Assembly: GCA_944380925.1 (NCBI GenBank)
Contig: CALWJD010000008.1
Span: forward strand, 1 to 37,920
Source: UMGS1491 sp944380925
Lineage (GTDB): Bacteria > Bacillota > Clostridia > Oscillospirales > Acutalibacteraceae
Length of the DNA stretch: 37,920 nt
Reading direction: 5' to 3'
A model generated the notes under the pieces. The model was not told the DNA's origin. It saw only the letters and a list, made by a program, of their open reading frames with translations, and made no database searches. Position 1 is the first letter of the stretch. Each line of letters begins with the position of its first letter. Of this stretch, positions 1 to 8,646 are shown one piece after another. The position numbers and the translations under genes were made by a program.

Positions 1-1004
1 TAGAAAAAGCCAATAAAATTGGAAAAGTTATTGGGGTTTTAGATGATGAGAGCAAATCGATATTAGGTGTTCTTGATGGTTCTGAATACTATAATAAAAA
101 TAAAAGTGAGTTAGCAGAAAAATTTTTAAAACACAAATATGACGAATCAAAAAATAAAGATGGTCTTAAAGATTTTTATTTTGATCCGGGGGATGTTATG
201 CTTCTTTGCACTACTGTGTTTAAATCTATACCCCAAAACGCAAAAGATGAAATTGAAAACCGAAAAACTTATTTATCCGATAAAAAAAGTCGAGATTATT
301 CAGATTTTATGGATATGCGAAAAAAGATGATTGAGCTTTACAACAAAGGCGAATTTACTAAGGGCGATAAATTGCTAACGGAATATACCGGATTAGAATA
401 TAGGCTAATAAATGGTGCTGCGAGACATTCTTTTAGCTTAGACTTTGGGAGCAAGCAAGGCGCAACTTCCATATATGAACTGGCCGGTAAAAATAGCAAG
501 ATAATAGATGAAGATTTATTTATAAAAGGCGTTATTGAGCTAGCTAAGCTTAAGAAAAAATTAGAAAAATCGAGTTGGGATTGTAAGAATGAGGGTGTAA
601 AGTATTTATATAGAGGTATACCGCTTTATAAACTTTTACAAAAAGTACGTGGTGAGGAAATGCCGAAAGAATGGGAAAAAAAGCATACTTTTGAAAAAAA
701 TTTGCGTGATAAGGTTGCTGACTATTTAGTTGGAAAGGTAGTTGTGGACCCGGCCCCCTCAAGTACTTCTTTGGATATTAGTGTTGCAGAGGATTTTTCG
801 TTTGATGATATGTATGACACAGCTGCAATTTTAGTTATTGACGTATCCAAATATCGTAAGGGCCTAGATTTGGCACCGATTTCTAGATTGTCGGGTGAAA
901 AAGAAATACTTTTGCCTTTAGGAGTAAAATTGAAAATAACATCTGTAGCCCTAGAAGATGAAGGAATAGATCATTATTTCAAAATAAACTGTATGCCTGT
1001 ATAA
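1..1004 (+). CDS. ADP-ribosyltransferase-like protein, 5' partial
   Basis: The gene enters the window already in frame, so its N-terminus lies upstream. An internal ATG at 198 is not the start, because the same frame is open to base 1 and matches its neighbour residue for residue. The C-terminal half carries the three signatures of R-S-E mono-ADP-ribosyltransferases: an Arg in YLYRGIPLY (codon at 612), the Ser-Thr-Ser in PSSTSL (near 756-773), and Glu-x-Glu in GEKEILLP (897-905). Such enzymes transfer ADP-ribose from NAD to a protein target and are typically toxins or effectors. No signal peptide can be judged because the 5' end is missing. It is a close tandem paralogue of the next gene; the first 77 bases are identical to 1475-1551. 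The ART fold is well supported; target and export route are unknown. Confidence 0.75.
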   Translation, partial: EKANKIGKVIGVLDDESKSILGVLDGSEYYNKNKSELAEKFLKHKYDESKNKDGLKDFYFDPGDVMLLCTTVFKSIPQNAKDEIENRKTYLSDKKSRDYSDFMDMRKKMIELYNKGEFTKGDKLLTEYTGLEYRLINGAARHSFSLDFGSKQGATSIYELAGKNSKIIDEDLFIKGVIELAKLKKKLEKSSWDCKNEGVKYLYRGIPLYKLLQKVRGEEMPKEWEKKHTFEKNLRDKVADYLVGKVVVDPAPSSTSLDISVAEDFSFDDMYDTAAILVIDVSKYRKGLDLAPISRLSGEKEILLPLGVKLKITSVALEDEGIDHYFKINCMPV

Positions 1005-1128
1005 GTGTTGTTGAGATCTATCATAAAATGAAAAAAGCGAGCTAAAAGCATCATATATAGTATGGCGGTATAATTTATAAATTTCAGGAAGGTGTGTTGA
1101 ATGTGGGAAAAACGATCAATAAAGAAGA

Positions 1129-2502
1129 TTGGAACGCTACGATTACCTGAGGGCTGAATACTATAAGGAAAACGGAAGGTGGCCATATACCCCAAGGCCT
1201 TTGACTAATTATGAAAAGGCAGTTATATCCAAATGTGGGTTGCTGTTGAAAACAGTGGATGATGAATACATTGGCGCAAAGAGAACCTATGCAGATTTTT
1301 ATTTTTCCGAGCTAAAATCACTCGAGAAGGCTAATGATGGTTTGGGTTATGTACCAGGTGTATTATTGACTATTAAGAATAAGCTATTACCGTATTATGG
1401 CAAAGCTAAAAATTTTTCTAGGGAAGGCGTGGTGCAAATATTATTTGCTATTCATTTCATTTATGAGCAACTTGTAGAAAAAGCCAATAAAATTGGAAAA
1501 GTTATTGGGGTTTTAGATGATGAGAGCAAATCGATATTAGGTGTTCTTGATAATTCCGAATACTATAGGGAACATAAAACCGATTTGGCAAAGCAGTGTT
1601 TAAAATGTGAATATGATGAGGAAAAAAACAAAGATGATCTTAAAGATTTTTATTTTGATCCTAATGACATTATGCTTCTTTGTAGTACAGTTCTTAAATC
1701 TATACCCCAAAATGCGAGAGATGAGATTAAAAACCGAAAAACGTATTTATCTAATAAGAAAAGCCGAGATTATTCAGATTTTATGGATATGCGAAAAAAG
1801 ATGATTGAGCTTTACAACAAAGGCAAATTTACTGAGGGCGATGAATTGCTAAGGGAATATACCGGAGATAAGTATAGGTTGTTAAATGGTGCTGCGAGAC
1901 ATCCTTTTAATTCAGTACAGTATGCCGACTTGATAACTAAAAACATAGATGTTGTTCCAAAAGCAGTAGTCGATCGAACCAGATGTATAAGCGAAGATTT
2001 GTTTATAAAAACGGTTATCGAATTATCTAAACTCAGAGAAAAATTAAAAAATTCCAAGGGAGTAAAAAAGACTTTTTGGGAACGCTGGATTAGCGGTAAA
2101 TATTTATATAGGGGTTTACCCCTTTATAAGCTTTTGGAAAGAACACGAGGTGGCGTGTTGCCAAAAGAGTGGAAAGAAAAGAAAGTTTTTGAGGAGAGTT
2201 TATGCGATGAGGTTATTAAATATTTGACAGGAAAAACAGTGATCGATCTTGCTGCTTCAAGCACTTCTTTAAGTATTAAAGAAGCTCAATCATTTTTGCG
2301 TAAGCAATCGAATGAAACGGGCTCGCTTTTGGTAATTGATGTGTTAAACTACGATAAAGGGCAAGACCTTGTTCCCGTTTCCCAAAATAAACATGAGCAG
2401 GAAGTTCTTCTGCCGATGGGAGTAAAACTAAAAATTAAGTCTGTGTCTTTCAAAAAAGAGGGTAGTGACGGATATTTTGAAGCGAACTGTGTGCCGGTCT
2501 AA
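1129..2502 (+). CDS. ADP-ribosyltransferase-like protein, 5' end frameshifted
   Basis: Full-length paralogue of the partial gene upstream, about 457 residues from a TTG at 1129. Numbered from there, the catalytic signatures are R328 in YLYRGLPLY, S378-T379-S380, and E423-Q-E425 in EQEVLLP, so the R-S-E active site is intact. The first ~300 residues are a helical region of unknown function. The TTG has no convincing ribosome site. A good one (AGGAAGG, 1086-1092) precedes ATG 1101, whose frame stops at 1155, and TTG 1097/GTG 1103 in a third frame encode KTINKEDW just before the main frame takes over at ERYDYLR. A single lost G near 1130-1134 (TTGGAAC instead of TTGGGAAC) would join them, so the true N-terminus is probably about 10 residues longer and now frameshifted. 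A TATAAT lies at 1069-1074 without a clear -35. Confidence 0.75.
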   Translation: MERYDYLRAEYYKENGRWPYTPRPLTNYEKAVISKCGLLLKTVDDEYIGAKRTYADFYFSELKSLEKANDGLGYVPGVLLTIKNKLLPYYGKAKNFSREGVVQILFAIHFIYEQLVEKANKIGKVIGVLDDESKSILGVLDNSEYYREHKTDLAKQCLKCEYDEEKNKDDLKDFYFDPNDIMLLCSTVLKSIPQNARDEIKNRKTYLSNKKSRDYSDFMDMRKKMIELYNKGKFTEGDELLREYTGDKYRLLNGAARHPFNSVQYADLITKNIDVVPKAVVDRTRCISEDLFIKTVIELSKLREKLKNSKGVKKTFWERWISGKYLYRGLPLYKLLERTRGGVLPKEWKEKKVFEESLCDEVIKYLTGKTVIDLAASSTSLSIKEAQSFLRKQSNETGSLLVIDVLNYDKGQDLVPVSQNKHEQEVLLPMGVKLKIKSVSFKKEGSDGYFEANCVPV

Positions 2503-2533
2503 ATTTTTTAGATTAAAGTTATTTCAACAATAA

Positions 2534-2586
2534 AAAGCCCCGGCATTTTAAACCATATATAGCTTAAAATGCCGAGACCTTAAATT
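2534..2586. terminator. Bidirectional terminator hairpin
   Basis: A long inverted repeat (GGCATTTTAA paired with TTAAAATGCC, extended by G.U pairs to GCCCC/GAGACC) closes a loop around 2551-2562. It sits between the end of the ART gene and the end of the convergent minus-strand gene, with A-rich and T-rich flanks suited to termination in both directions. Confidence 0.75.
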
Positions 2587-2711
2587 TTTTGTAATTAATT
2601 GTTGCAAAACGTACTTTCTGTTTTTTGATGATATTTGTATTTACTAACTCCGACGGCTATTGATGATGGTTTTAAAAAGTTTCTTACATTATTTTCTCTA
2701 CACTAAAAACT

Positions 2712-3989
2712 TCACTTTAAATGTTTTTTTGCTCTTTTTTCTTCAAAGGTAGAAATGCTTTTGCCTATTTCATCGGGAAATTTACCTTTCCATTCAGGAT
2801 GACCGCTATAATAGTTTTTGTTTTCCGTTACATTTTTTCGCAATTCATCTTCTGTTAATGGTTCAATGTGTTTATATCTTTTGTCAGTATCGGTATATGA
2901 CATACCAAACATTTTATCTGTTACTTCCATTATTTCGTGAAATGAATGGTGACGCTCCATGATAAATTGTGATAATATTGCTAATCTAAGATTTAAGTTT
3001 ATTTCTTTGGGTAAACCTAATTTTTGCGCTATTATATATATAGTTCTGGTTGTGCCCGATGGACCGGCTACTAAATTTACGCTTTTATTATTGAAAGCGA
3101 CGACGTTTCCGGATTTTGACGTAACATCCCAGTATGCCGAGCCCGGCCTTAACCTTTTTCTGATTTTTTTATCAATACTTTTTACTTTTAATTTTAATTC
3201 TTTTTTCTCTTTTTTTAATTTTCTTTGAATCTTTTTTGTTTCGGTAGTATTTTCATTTGCCAATATCATATCTATTTCTTCTATTCTTTTTAGTGCAGCA
3301 ATGTGTTTTGCTGCAGCTTCCGTACCGCCGATGCTTTTGGTAAAGTCCGGGTTGCTTTTAAAAAAATATTCGGCTTCTCTGGATGTTCTGAGTCCTTGAG
3401 AAATATCTTCTAAAATATGTTTTTTATCCTCTAATTTCTGAAATCTCATATACTGATTTTTTTTGGCCGGTTCAACTGGTTGTGTTTTTGGCATACGATT
3501 GGTACGGTCAAAATTTACTCCCGAATGTTCTGAGAGCTGGTCGGTAAAACCATATGTTTCAGCCTCGGATAACATATGTTCTTTGCTGTTTTTGTCTCTC
3601 AACGCCTTTTTATGAGCCATTACAAATGACGAAAAGTTACAGAGCATACTTACTTTCTCTCTCATATTACCCATAAGAACTATTTCTTTCATTTTTTCCT
3701 CATTTAACCCAACTGCACCCGACTCAACACTGGATTTTTGCGCATAAGCTTCTAAGTTTTTTTCTATTGGATACTTTGTGGTATAGAAATTTAGAGCATC
3801 ATCGATTCCTTGGTGAGCCAGTTTGTGTTTGCTTAAATATTTTGCTAACTGCAGTTCAAATTTCTGAGCGGCTTCCGCATAGTTGGTTGCGGATATATTT
3901 TCATAAGCTTCTCTTGCTTCGTTGTATAGCTTATTATTTTTTCCTTTCTTCAAGCCCATTAGCATGTTTAAAATTTTGTTGGTTATCAT
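2712..3989 (-). CDS. Uncharacterised 425-residue protein, toxin-like C-terminal motif
   Basis: I cannot name this family. ATG 3989 is preceded by GTAGGTGAAATT, and the gene begins 17 bases after the stop of the upstream minus-strand gene, so they are probably cotranscribed. The protein is hydrophilic, without a signal peptide or membrane segment. A Lys/Glu-rich coiled-coil stretch lies around residues 235-280. The most conserved-looking part is the C-terminal third: AYWDVTSKSG, NLVAGPSGTTRTIY, then a helix ending in MERHHSFHEIM. The GPSGT...HHSFHE pattern reminds me of C-terminal domains of large predicted bacterial toxins, but I cannot assign an activity. The stop is TGA, rare in this window; a TAG follows two codons later. 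It is read as part of the effector-like set because of its neighbours, which is inference. Confidence 0.6.
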   Translation of the reverse strand: MITNKILNMLMGLKKGKNNKLYNEAREAYENISATNYAEAAQKFELQLAKYLSKHKLAHQGIDDALNFYTTKYPIEKNLEAYAQKSSVESGAVGLNEEKMKEIVLMGNMREKVSMLCNFSSFVMAHKKALRDKNSKEHMLSEAETYGFTDQLSEHSGVNFDRTNRMPKTQPVEPAKKNQYMRFQKLEDKKHILEDISQGLRTSREAEYFFKSNPDFTKSIGGTEAAAKHIAALKRIEEIDMILANENTTETKKIQRKLKKEKKELKLKVKSIDKKIRKRLRPGSAYWDVTSKSGNVVAFNNKSVNLVAGPSGTTRTIYIIAQKLGLPKEINLNLRLAILSQFIMERHHSFHEIMEVTDKMFGMSYTDTDKRYKHIEPLTEDELRKNVTENKNYYSGHPEWKGKFPDEIGKSISTFEEKRAKKHLK

Positions 3990-4006
3990 AATTTCACCTA
4001 CTTTGG

Positions 4007-4516
4007 CTATTTGTTTTTTGTTATTTCCATATCTTGTACTATTTCTGAAAGTTCATCTAATGATTGTATCTTATTTTTAAAAAATTTTCCTTTACTTTTG
4101 CTGACTTCTGCACACGGCCATGTGCTATCAGGATTCTTTTTATCTTCGTATTCTTTTTCTTCCGATTTTGAAAATATTATAATGTCAGCTAGGTTGTTTG
4201 TTGTTTGTTGGCACAGCATTCTTAATTTAAGACGCTTAAACAGGGTTACATAAATGTTTTTGACAAATTCAGGTGTACTGAGTATTCCTTCCCAGAATAC
4301 CCTTTTATTTGTGCTGTCACTTTTATTGGCCGTCGGTTTTTTGAAGCATAACGCATACATACTGTATTCTTTCTTTATATCACTGCTCGTTGTAGCGTCC
4401 TTATCTTCTTTAAGTGCAATTACCAGTGAACCCTTATGACGATCCTTGCTGACATCGTCTAACCTTTTAAACTGTTGCTTAAAAGCTTCTTGTGCTTTTT
4501 GCGTCAAATAAATCAT
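4007..4516 (-). CDS. Uncharacterised protein, first gene of a two-gene operon
   Basis: No family recognised. I place the start at ATG 4516 (MIYLTQKAQEAF), preceded by AGGATGATG at good spacing, giving 169 residues. The frame is open to a TTG at 4642, but that has no ribosome site and lies only about 15 bases from the predicted transcription start. The protein is soluble, with a central stretch of small and polar residues and a C-terminal WPCAEVSKSKG. Cys-Ala-Glu occurs as the first zinc motif in some toxin deaminases, but no downstream CxxC is present, so I do not call a deaminase. It ends 17 bases before the next gene. A canonical promoter lies at 4664-4692. Confidence 0.5.
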   Translation of the reverse strand: MIYLTQKAQEAFKQQFKRLDDVSKDRHKGSLVIALKEDKDATTSSDIKKEYSMYALCFKKPTANKSDSTNKRVFWEGILSTPEFVKNIYVTLFKRLKLRMLCQQTTNNLADIIIFSKSEEKEYEDKKNPDSTWPCAEVSKSKGKFFKNKIQSLDELSEIVQDMEITKNK

Positions 4517-4663
4517 ACAAATCATCATCCTATACGGTATATTTTTGTTGCGTGATTGTAGAATAAACTTACTTTTGTAAACTAAGGATAATTTTTGGTC
4601 ATTTGTGGATTGAATTTGGTTATCAAAGTTCTGATAACTCAATTTAATGTAATTTTTAAAATA

Positions 4664-4692
4664 ATTATGTATTGTTTTTGCAAAATTGTCAA
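4664..4692 (-). promoter_or_regulatory. Sigma-70-type promoter
   Basis: Read on the minus strand, TTGACA (4692-4687) is followed after exactly 17 bases by CATAAT (4669-4664). It would drive the two-gene operon 4516-2712 with a leader of roughly 140 bases if the ATG start at 4516 is right. Confidence 0.7.
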
Positions 4693-4952
4693 TATTTATA
4701 TGTAATTTTTATAAGGTATGAGCAACCGCATGCTTTTAGATTGGTTGTTATTAAAGATTCGGATCGCAAAAACGATTATGTTTGTTTATAAGTGGTTGGT
4801 ATTGGCCGCAAAAAATATTTTACAGATTGTATAAAATTATTGTAATTTAAAAAAATATTTGCAAAATGTGATAGAATAAGCAATTAATGGTAGTTCGTTT
4901 TTTAACGAGTTGCTTTAATTATCATTTATTAAATTTAAGGAGAGTGGTACTT

Positions 4953-5431
4953 ATGAAAAAATCTTTAATAGCGTATTTTTCTGCAACAGGTAACACGAAA
5001 AAGTTGGCAGAAACCCTACAAAAAGCATCCGGCGCTGATTTGTTTGAAATTATGCCAACTCAAGTTTATACTGACGAGGATTTAAATTGGCATAACGATA
5101 ACAGCCGGAGCAGTGCCGAAATGAAAGATAAGAGTGCTCGTCCCGAGATAAAAAATAAAATTGAAGATATGGGCAAATACCAAATTATCTTTCTTGGCTT
5201 TCCCATTTGGTGGTATACGGCTCCGAGAATTATTGATACATTTTTGGAAAGCTATGATTTTTCCGGAAAAGCTATTGTTCCGTTTGCAACTTCCGGCAGT
5301 AGCGAGATGGATAACATAAGTGATTCTTTAAAAGAGGTGTGTATTGGAAAGCTAGTTTTATGAAAGGAAAAAGGTTTGCAAATTACGATATTTCTTCTTT
5401 AAAAAAATGGATTGATTCTTTGAATATTTAA
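4953..5431 (+). pseudogene. Flavodoxin, 3' frameshift
   Basis: A flavodoxin of the NAD(P)H-oxidoreductase-like type. ATG 4953 follows AAGGAGAG. The FMN phosphate loop is seen in AYFSATGNTKKLAE near residues 8-21, and the flavin-stacking region in FLGFPIWWYTAPRII near residues 77-91. The frame should continue to a C-terminal helix, but it runs into TGA at 5361-5363. The missing end (SFMKGKRFANYD... to LKKWIDSLNI, TAA 5429-5431) is present in another frame, so one or two bases have been lost or gained near 5338-5345 in GTGTGTATTGG. The result lacks the last helix. It lies 39 bases upstream of an aldo/keto reductase, a common pairing. The frameshift is not in a homopolymer and could be a sequencing error. 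Confidence 0.8.
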
Positions 5432-5470
5432 TTTTTAAACTGTCTAAACTACAATATAGGAGGGAAAAAT

Positions 5471-6340
5471 ATGATTTTAAATGAAAAATACAAAATGAAT
5501 AATGGTTTGGAAATTCCGAAAGTGGCGCTGGGTACTTGGCTTATTGATGATGATAAGGCCGCTGAGGCTGTGAGAGAGGCCGTAAAAATCGGCTATCGCC
5601 ACATAGATACGGCTCAAGCGTATCTTAATGAGCGTGGTGTAGGAGAGGGGATCCGTACTTGCGGTTTGCCGAGGGAGGAAATTTTTATTACCAGTAAAGT
5701 TGCGGCAGAAAATAAGAGCTATGATTCTGCGGCCAAGTCGATTAATAAAACTCTTAAAAAAACGGGGCTTGACTATATTGATATGATGATTATCCATTGT
5801 CCGAGGCCTTGGGGGGAGTTTATTAAAGCGGAGGACCATTATTATAAAGAAAATAAAGAAGTATGGAAAGCGCTTGAAGATGCGGTAAATGCAGGAAAGG
5901 TAAAGACTATCGGTGTTTCGAATTTCTCAGAAAAAGATATCGAAAATATTTTGGATAGCTGTACTATTAAGCCGGCGGTGAATCAGGTGCTTGCGCATAT
6001 CTCCAACACCCCGTTTGCGCTTATTGATTATTGTAAAAACAAAGATATTTTAGTGGAAGCATATTCGCCGATTGCTCATGGAGAAATTTTGCGTAACGGG
6101 GAGATAATAAAAATTGCCGATAAGTATGGCGTAAGCGTGCCGCAGCTTTGCATAAAATATGATTTGCAGCTTGGCATGGTAGTATTGCCGAAAACTGATA
6201 ATCCCGAGCACATGAAAACAAATTCGGAGCTCGATTTTACGATTTCTGATGAAGACATGAATTTCCTTAAAAATATAGAGCATATAAGAAATTACGGTAA
6301 ATCGTCCGTGTTCCCAATTTTTAAAGGAACGGATAACTAA
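5471..6340 (+). CDS. Aldo/keto reductase
   Basis: NADPH-dependent oxidoreductase of the AKR TIM-barrel superfamily, 289 residues, the usual length for the single-domain bacterial 2,5-diketo-gluconate-reductase-like group. The catalytic tetrad is visible: Asp and Tyr in HIDTAQAY, Lys in FITSKV, His in MIIHCPRPW. VKTIGVSNFSEKDIE is the family hallmark, and VVLPKTDNPEHMKTN is the cofactor-binding loop. ATG 5471 follows AGGAGGGAAAAAT. It probably shares a transcript with the flavodoxin gene 39 bases upstream. Substrate cannot be told from sequence. The gene is intact and is followed by a strong terminator. Confidence 0.93.
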   Translation: MILNEKYKMNNGLEIPKVALGTWLIDDDKAAEAVREAVKIGYRHIDTAQAYLNERGVGEGIRTCGLPREEIFITSKVAAENKSYDSAAKSINKTLKKTGLDYIDMMIIHCPRPWGEFIKAEDHYYKENKEVWKALEDAVNAGKVKTIGVSNFSEKDIENILDSCTIKPAVNQVLAHISNTPFALIDYCKNKDILVEAYSPIAHGEILRNGEIIKIADKYGVSVPQLCIKYDLQLGMVVLPKTDNPEHMKTNSELDFTISDEDMNFLKNIEHIRNYGKSSVFPIFKGTDN

Positions 6341-6371
6341 ATAATAGTGTTCTTAAAGTAAAAATCTATGA

Positions 6372-6420
6372 AAACAGCAAGACATTATTTTGAGGTCTTG
6401 CTGTTTATTTTAGTTTTTGG
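6372..6420 (+). terminator. Rho-independent terminator
   Basis: Perfect 12-bp stem AAACAGCAAGAC/GTCTTGCTGTTT (6372-6383 with 6395-6406) followed by a T-rich run. It ends the flavodoxin-AKR unit and, being between convergent genes, may also serve the calpain operon on the minus strand. Confidence 0.85.
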
Positions 6421-6485
6421 CTTTTTGGCAAAAAATTTTATTTCTTATTTTTAGTCATTACTTTTAAACGTGATTTTTGAAAATC

Positions 6486-7891
6486 TTAGACTAAATCAGA
6501 GTACTTCCTGAAATCTTCATAACTCATAGCAATATGTCCGCCCTCTTTCAATGCTTTCTCATCTAACCTCTTTGTTCTACCACTATTTTTCCAAGGATTA
6601 ATAAGTCTAATATAATTTTTTTCTTCATTAATACCAACGATGGCGTAATCATGTTTAGGGTAAATGGTGACATTTTCACCACTTTTTTGATCCTTCACCG
6701 AAACCTTTCTTTTAAATCCGCAAGTTACAGCATGCTTTATTTCTAATTTTTTCTTTATTGTAAATATAACATCTTCCTTTTCAGGTGGATCAGAGTCGTA
6801 ATACGATTTATCTCCCGTAATTGCAAACATTACATCTTTTGATAGTCCACCTTCTAAATCTGTTTTAAAGTTTACCGGTTCCAAGCCTTTCTTTCTGTAC
6901 ACTGCGTATGCCTTTTCGATTAGCTTTGGCCATAAAGCACCATCTTTAATACTTTCAGGCATGAAAACCTTTCTTTTATCTATAGTTATTTTTATCGGTA
7001 CCACATCCTCGCCTGCCTTGCAAAAAAACCTTATGATTATATCGTTTCTTTTTTCTATTTCATCGATGCCTTGTATAAAGCAATCCTTGATTGCTTGTGC
7101 ATTTTTTTTCGTTTTTGATAAAGCCATTAACGCAGACATTAAAAAACAATCTCCGATCTTAGCTTGTTTAACTTCACTGGGTAGGGGAGAACATTTGCCT
7201 GAACCGGTGGGGCTAACTATGGGGAATATTTTCGCACCATCCCCTGCATCGCCCAGTGCGTAAGTTTCACTATCAAAATATTCATCGTCTTTTGCAAGCA
7301 TCTCTCTTTCCGCAAACTTAAGTTTTTTAGCAACGATATCAAATGTGTTGCGAACAAGTCTGTCTGTATCCTTGTTTATCAAGACAGACTTTTTGTTAGT
7401 AACGGGAGTTTCCCATGAACGATACTTAGACGAACTCGGCGAAAATATTTCTGAGTTTTCTTCAAAAAAGCGTATCAAATCTCTCGATTTCCTAAAATCG
7501 GATTTTAAACCTAGATACTTAGAATCAAAGCGACTTATGATATACCTGTCTACTCTTTTCTTGGCATCTGCAAGACTTTCTCCACAGTGAGCTTGTCGCA
7601 CATATACAAAGTGGTCATCGCACTTTGCAAAATCTACAATCGGTTTTATCAACCCGTCACGTATATCTTCATAGCATTTGCTACGACTTAAAATTTCAAA
7701 ATCTAATGAGGTGACTTCATCTATATCTTTATCAAAATTATCTGCAAATTTGGCCATATTTATTTTTAATTGAGTTACATTTTTGTATACCGATTCATAG
7801 TTGCTATCTTTTGGTGACACACATTTTTTAGATCATCATAATCTTCTTCCAAATATTTATAGTATTTTTCAACTGTTTGCCTAGTACTCAT
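6486..7891 (-). pseudogene. Calpain-like (family C2) cysteine protease, frameshift near N-terminus
   Basis: The main frame (7820-6486) holds a calpain protease core. The nucleophile is C225 in VKQAKIGDCFLMSALMAL, followed by GALWPKLIEKAYAVY, H390 in KHDYAIVGI and N408 in LINPWKNSG (numbered from GTG 7820). All three catalytic residues are present. About 200 N-terminal residues match nothing I know. The GTG at 7820 has no ribosome site. ATG 7891 has one (AAGAAGTGATC) and encodes MSTRQTVEKYYKYLEEDYDDLK, then meets A6 (7824-7829). In the present frame it ends as ...KNVCHQKIATMNRYTKM; a -1 shift at the A6 joins it to KCVSPKDSN and the protease. So the gene needs one more A, or slippage. It is the last gene of the 9522-6486 operon. 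A calpain in a bacterium suggests an effector acting on host proteins (inference). Confidence 0.8.
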
Positions 7892-7995
7892 AAAGATCAC
7901 TTCTTTCAATATAAAAATATCTGATATCCTAATGCCAAATGATATGGCCTTTGCAGATACGAGAAACCTATAAAGTGTTCCTCTAACCCCTGTTA

Positions 7996-8522
7996 CTAGA
8001 AAGAAACGTTGCTCGGTATGGTCTCGCAATCAAGGACGATATATTTTCCTTCTAGACTTGCACTATTTATTTTAATTTTTTGGTCCGGCGCCAGGATTAC
8101 TTCCGAGTTGTAATCATCGTTTCCGAATGTAGTATCTTCAAAATCTTTTCCGAAAGCGGTTCCTTTTTTAACGTTAATCTTCATAATAAGCTGACAGGTG
8201 AACTGCTTTCCGTTATCCAAGGTGATCGATTTTTTAGAGCGCTGTGCGTTCCCTTGTGCGATCATCTTATCAGTGGATGTGCTTGTTATACCTTTTGATT
8301 GGTATACTATGTTGTTGCCGCTAAAATCTTGAGAGATTAATTTTGAATCTTTATCTCCCAATTTTTCTATGCATGACTTTATAACATCTACACTACCGGC
8401 CGGCCATACACCGGAAAATTTCCAAACAGCTTTTTCCACGTCACCTGGGGACACACTTTTTTAATGGTAGCATCTAAAATAGTCTTTTCCACTTGTTCTT
8501 TTGTTATTACTTCTGTTGGCAT
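7996..8522 (-). pseudogene. Degenerate ADP-ribosyltransferase-like protein, frameshift near N-terminus
   Basis: The main frame (8454-7996) has the back half of an ART fold: VYQSKGITSTSTDKMI matches the Ser-Thr-Ser strand and NSEVILAPDQKIKI the ExE loop, in the same order and spacing as the other ARTs here. The first Glu of ExE is Asn (N-S-E), and the YRG arginine has no counterpart (AVWKFSG in its place), so transferase activity is doubtful. The 5' end is in another frame: ATG 8522 encodes MPTEVITKEQVEKTILDATIKK, then A6 (8457-8462). A -1 shift there gives K-S-V-S-P-G-D and the rest. Without it, translation ends within about 25 codons. It lies between the orphan gene 9522-8647 and the calpain gene, on one strand with no terminator between. 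Confidence 0.65.
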
Positions 8523-8646
8523 AAAACCATCTTTAATAAAATTAATATCATATGCATGATATATTATTTTTCCATAATTGTCAATAGAATTATTATTTAT
8601 AACTTATAAATTTGAAATTCCCAACAAAATAACACGCGCTCCCTGC

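Noticed and set aside
4007..4516. Cytidine-deaminase-type toxin, from the WPCAEV motif
   Set aside because: Only a Cys-Ala-Glu is present; the required downstream CxxC zinc pair is absent.
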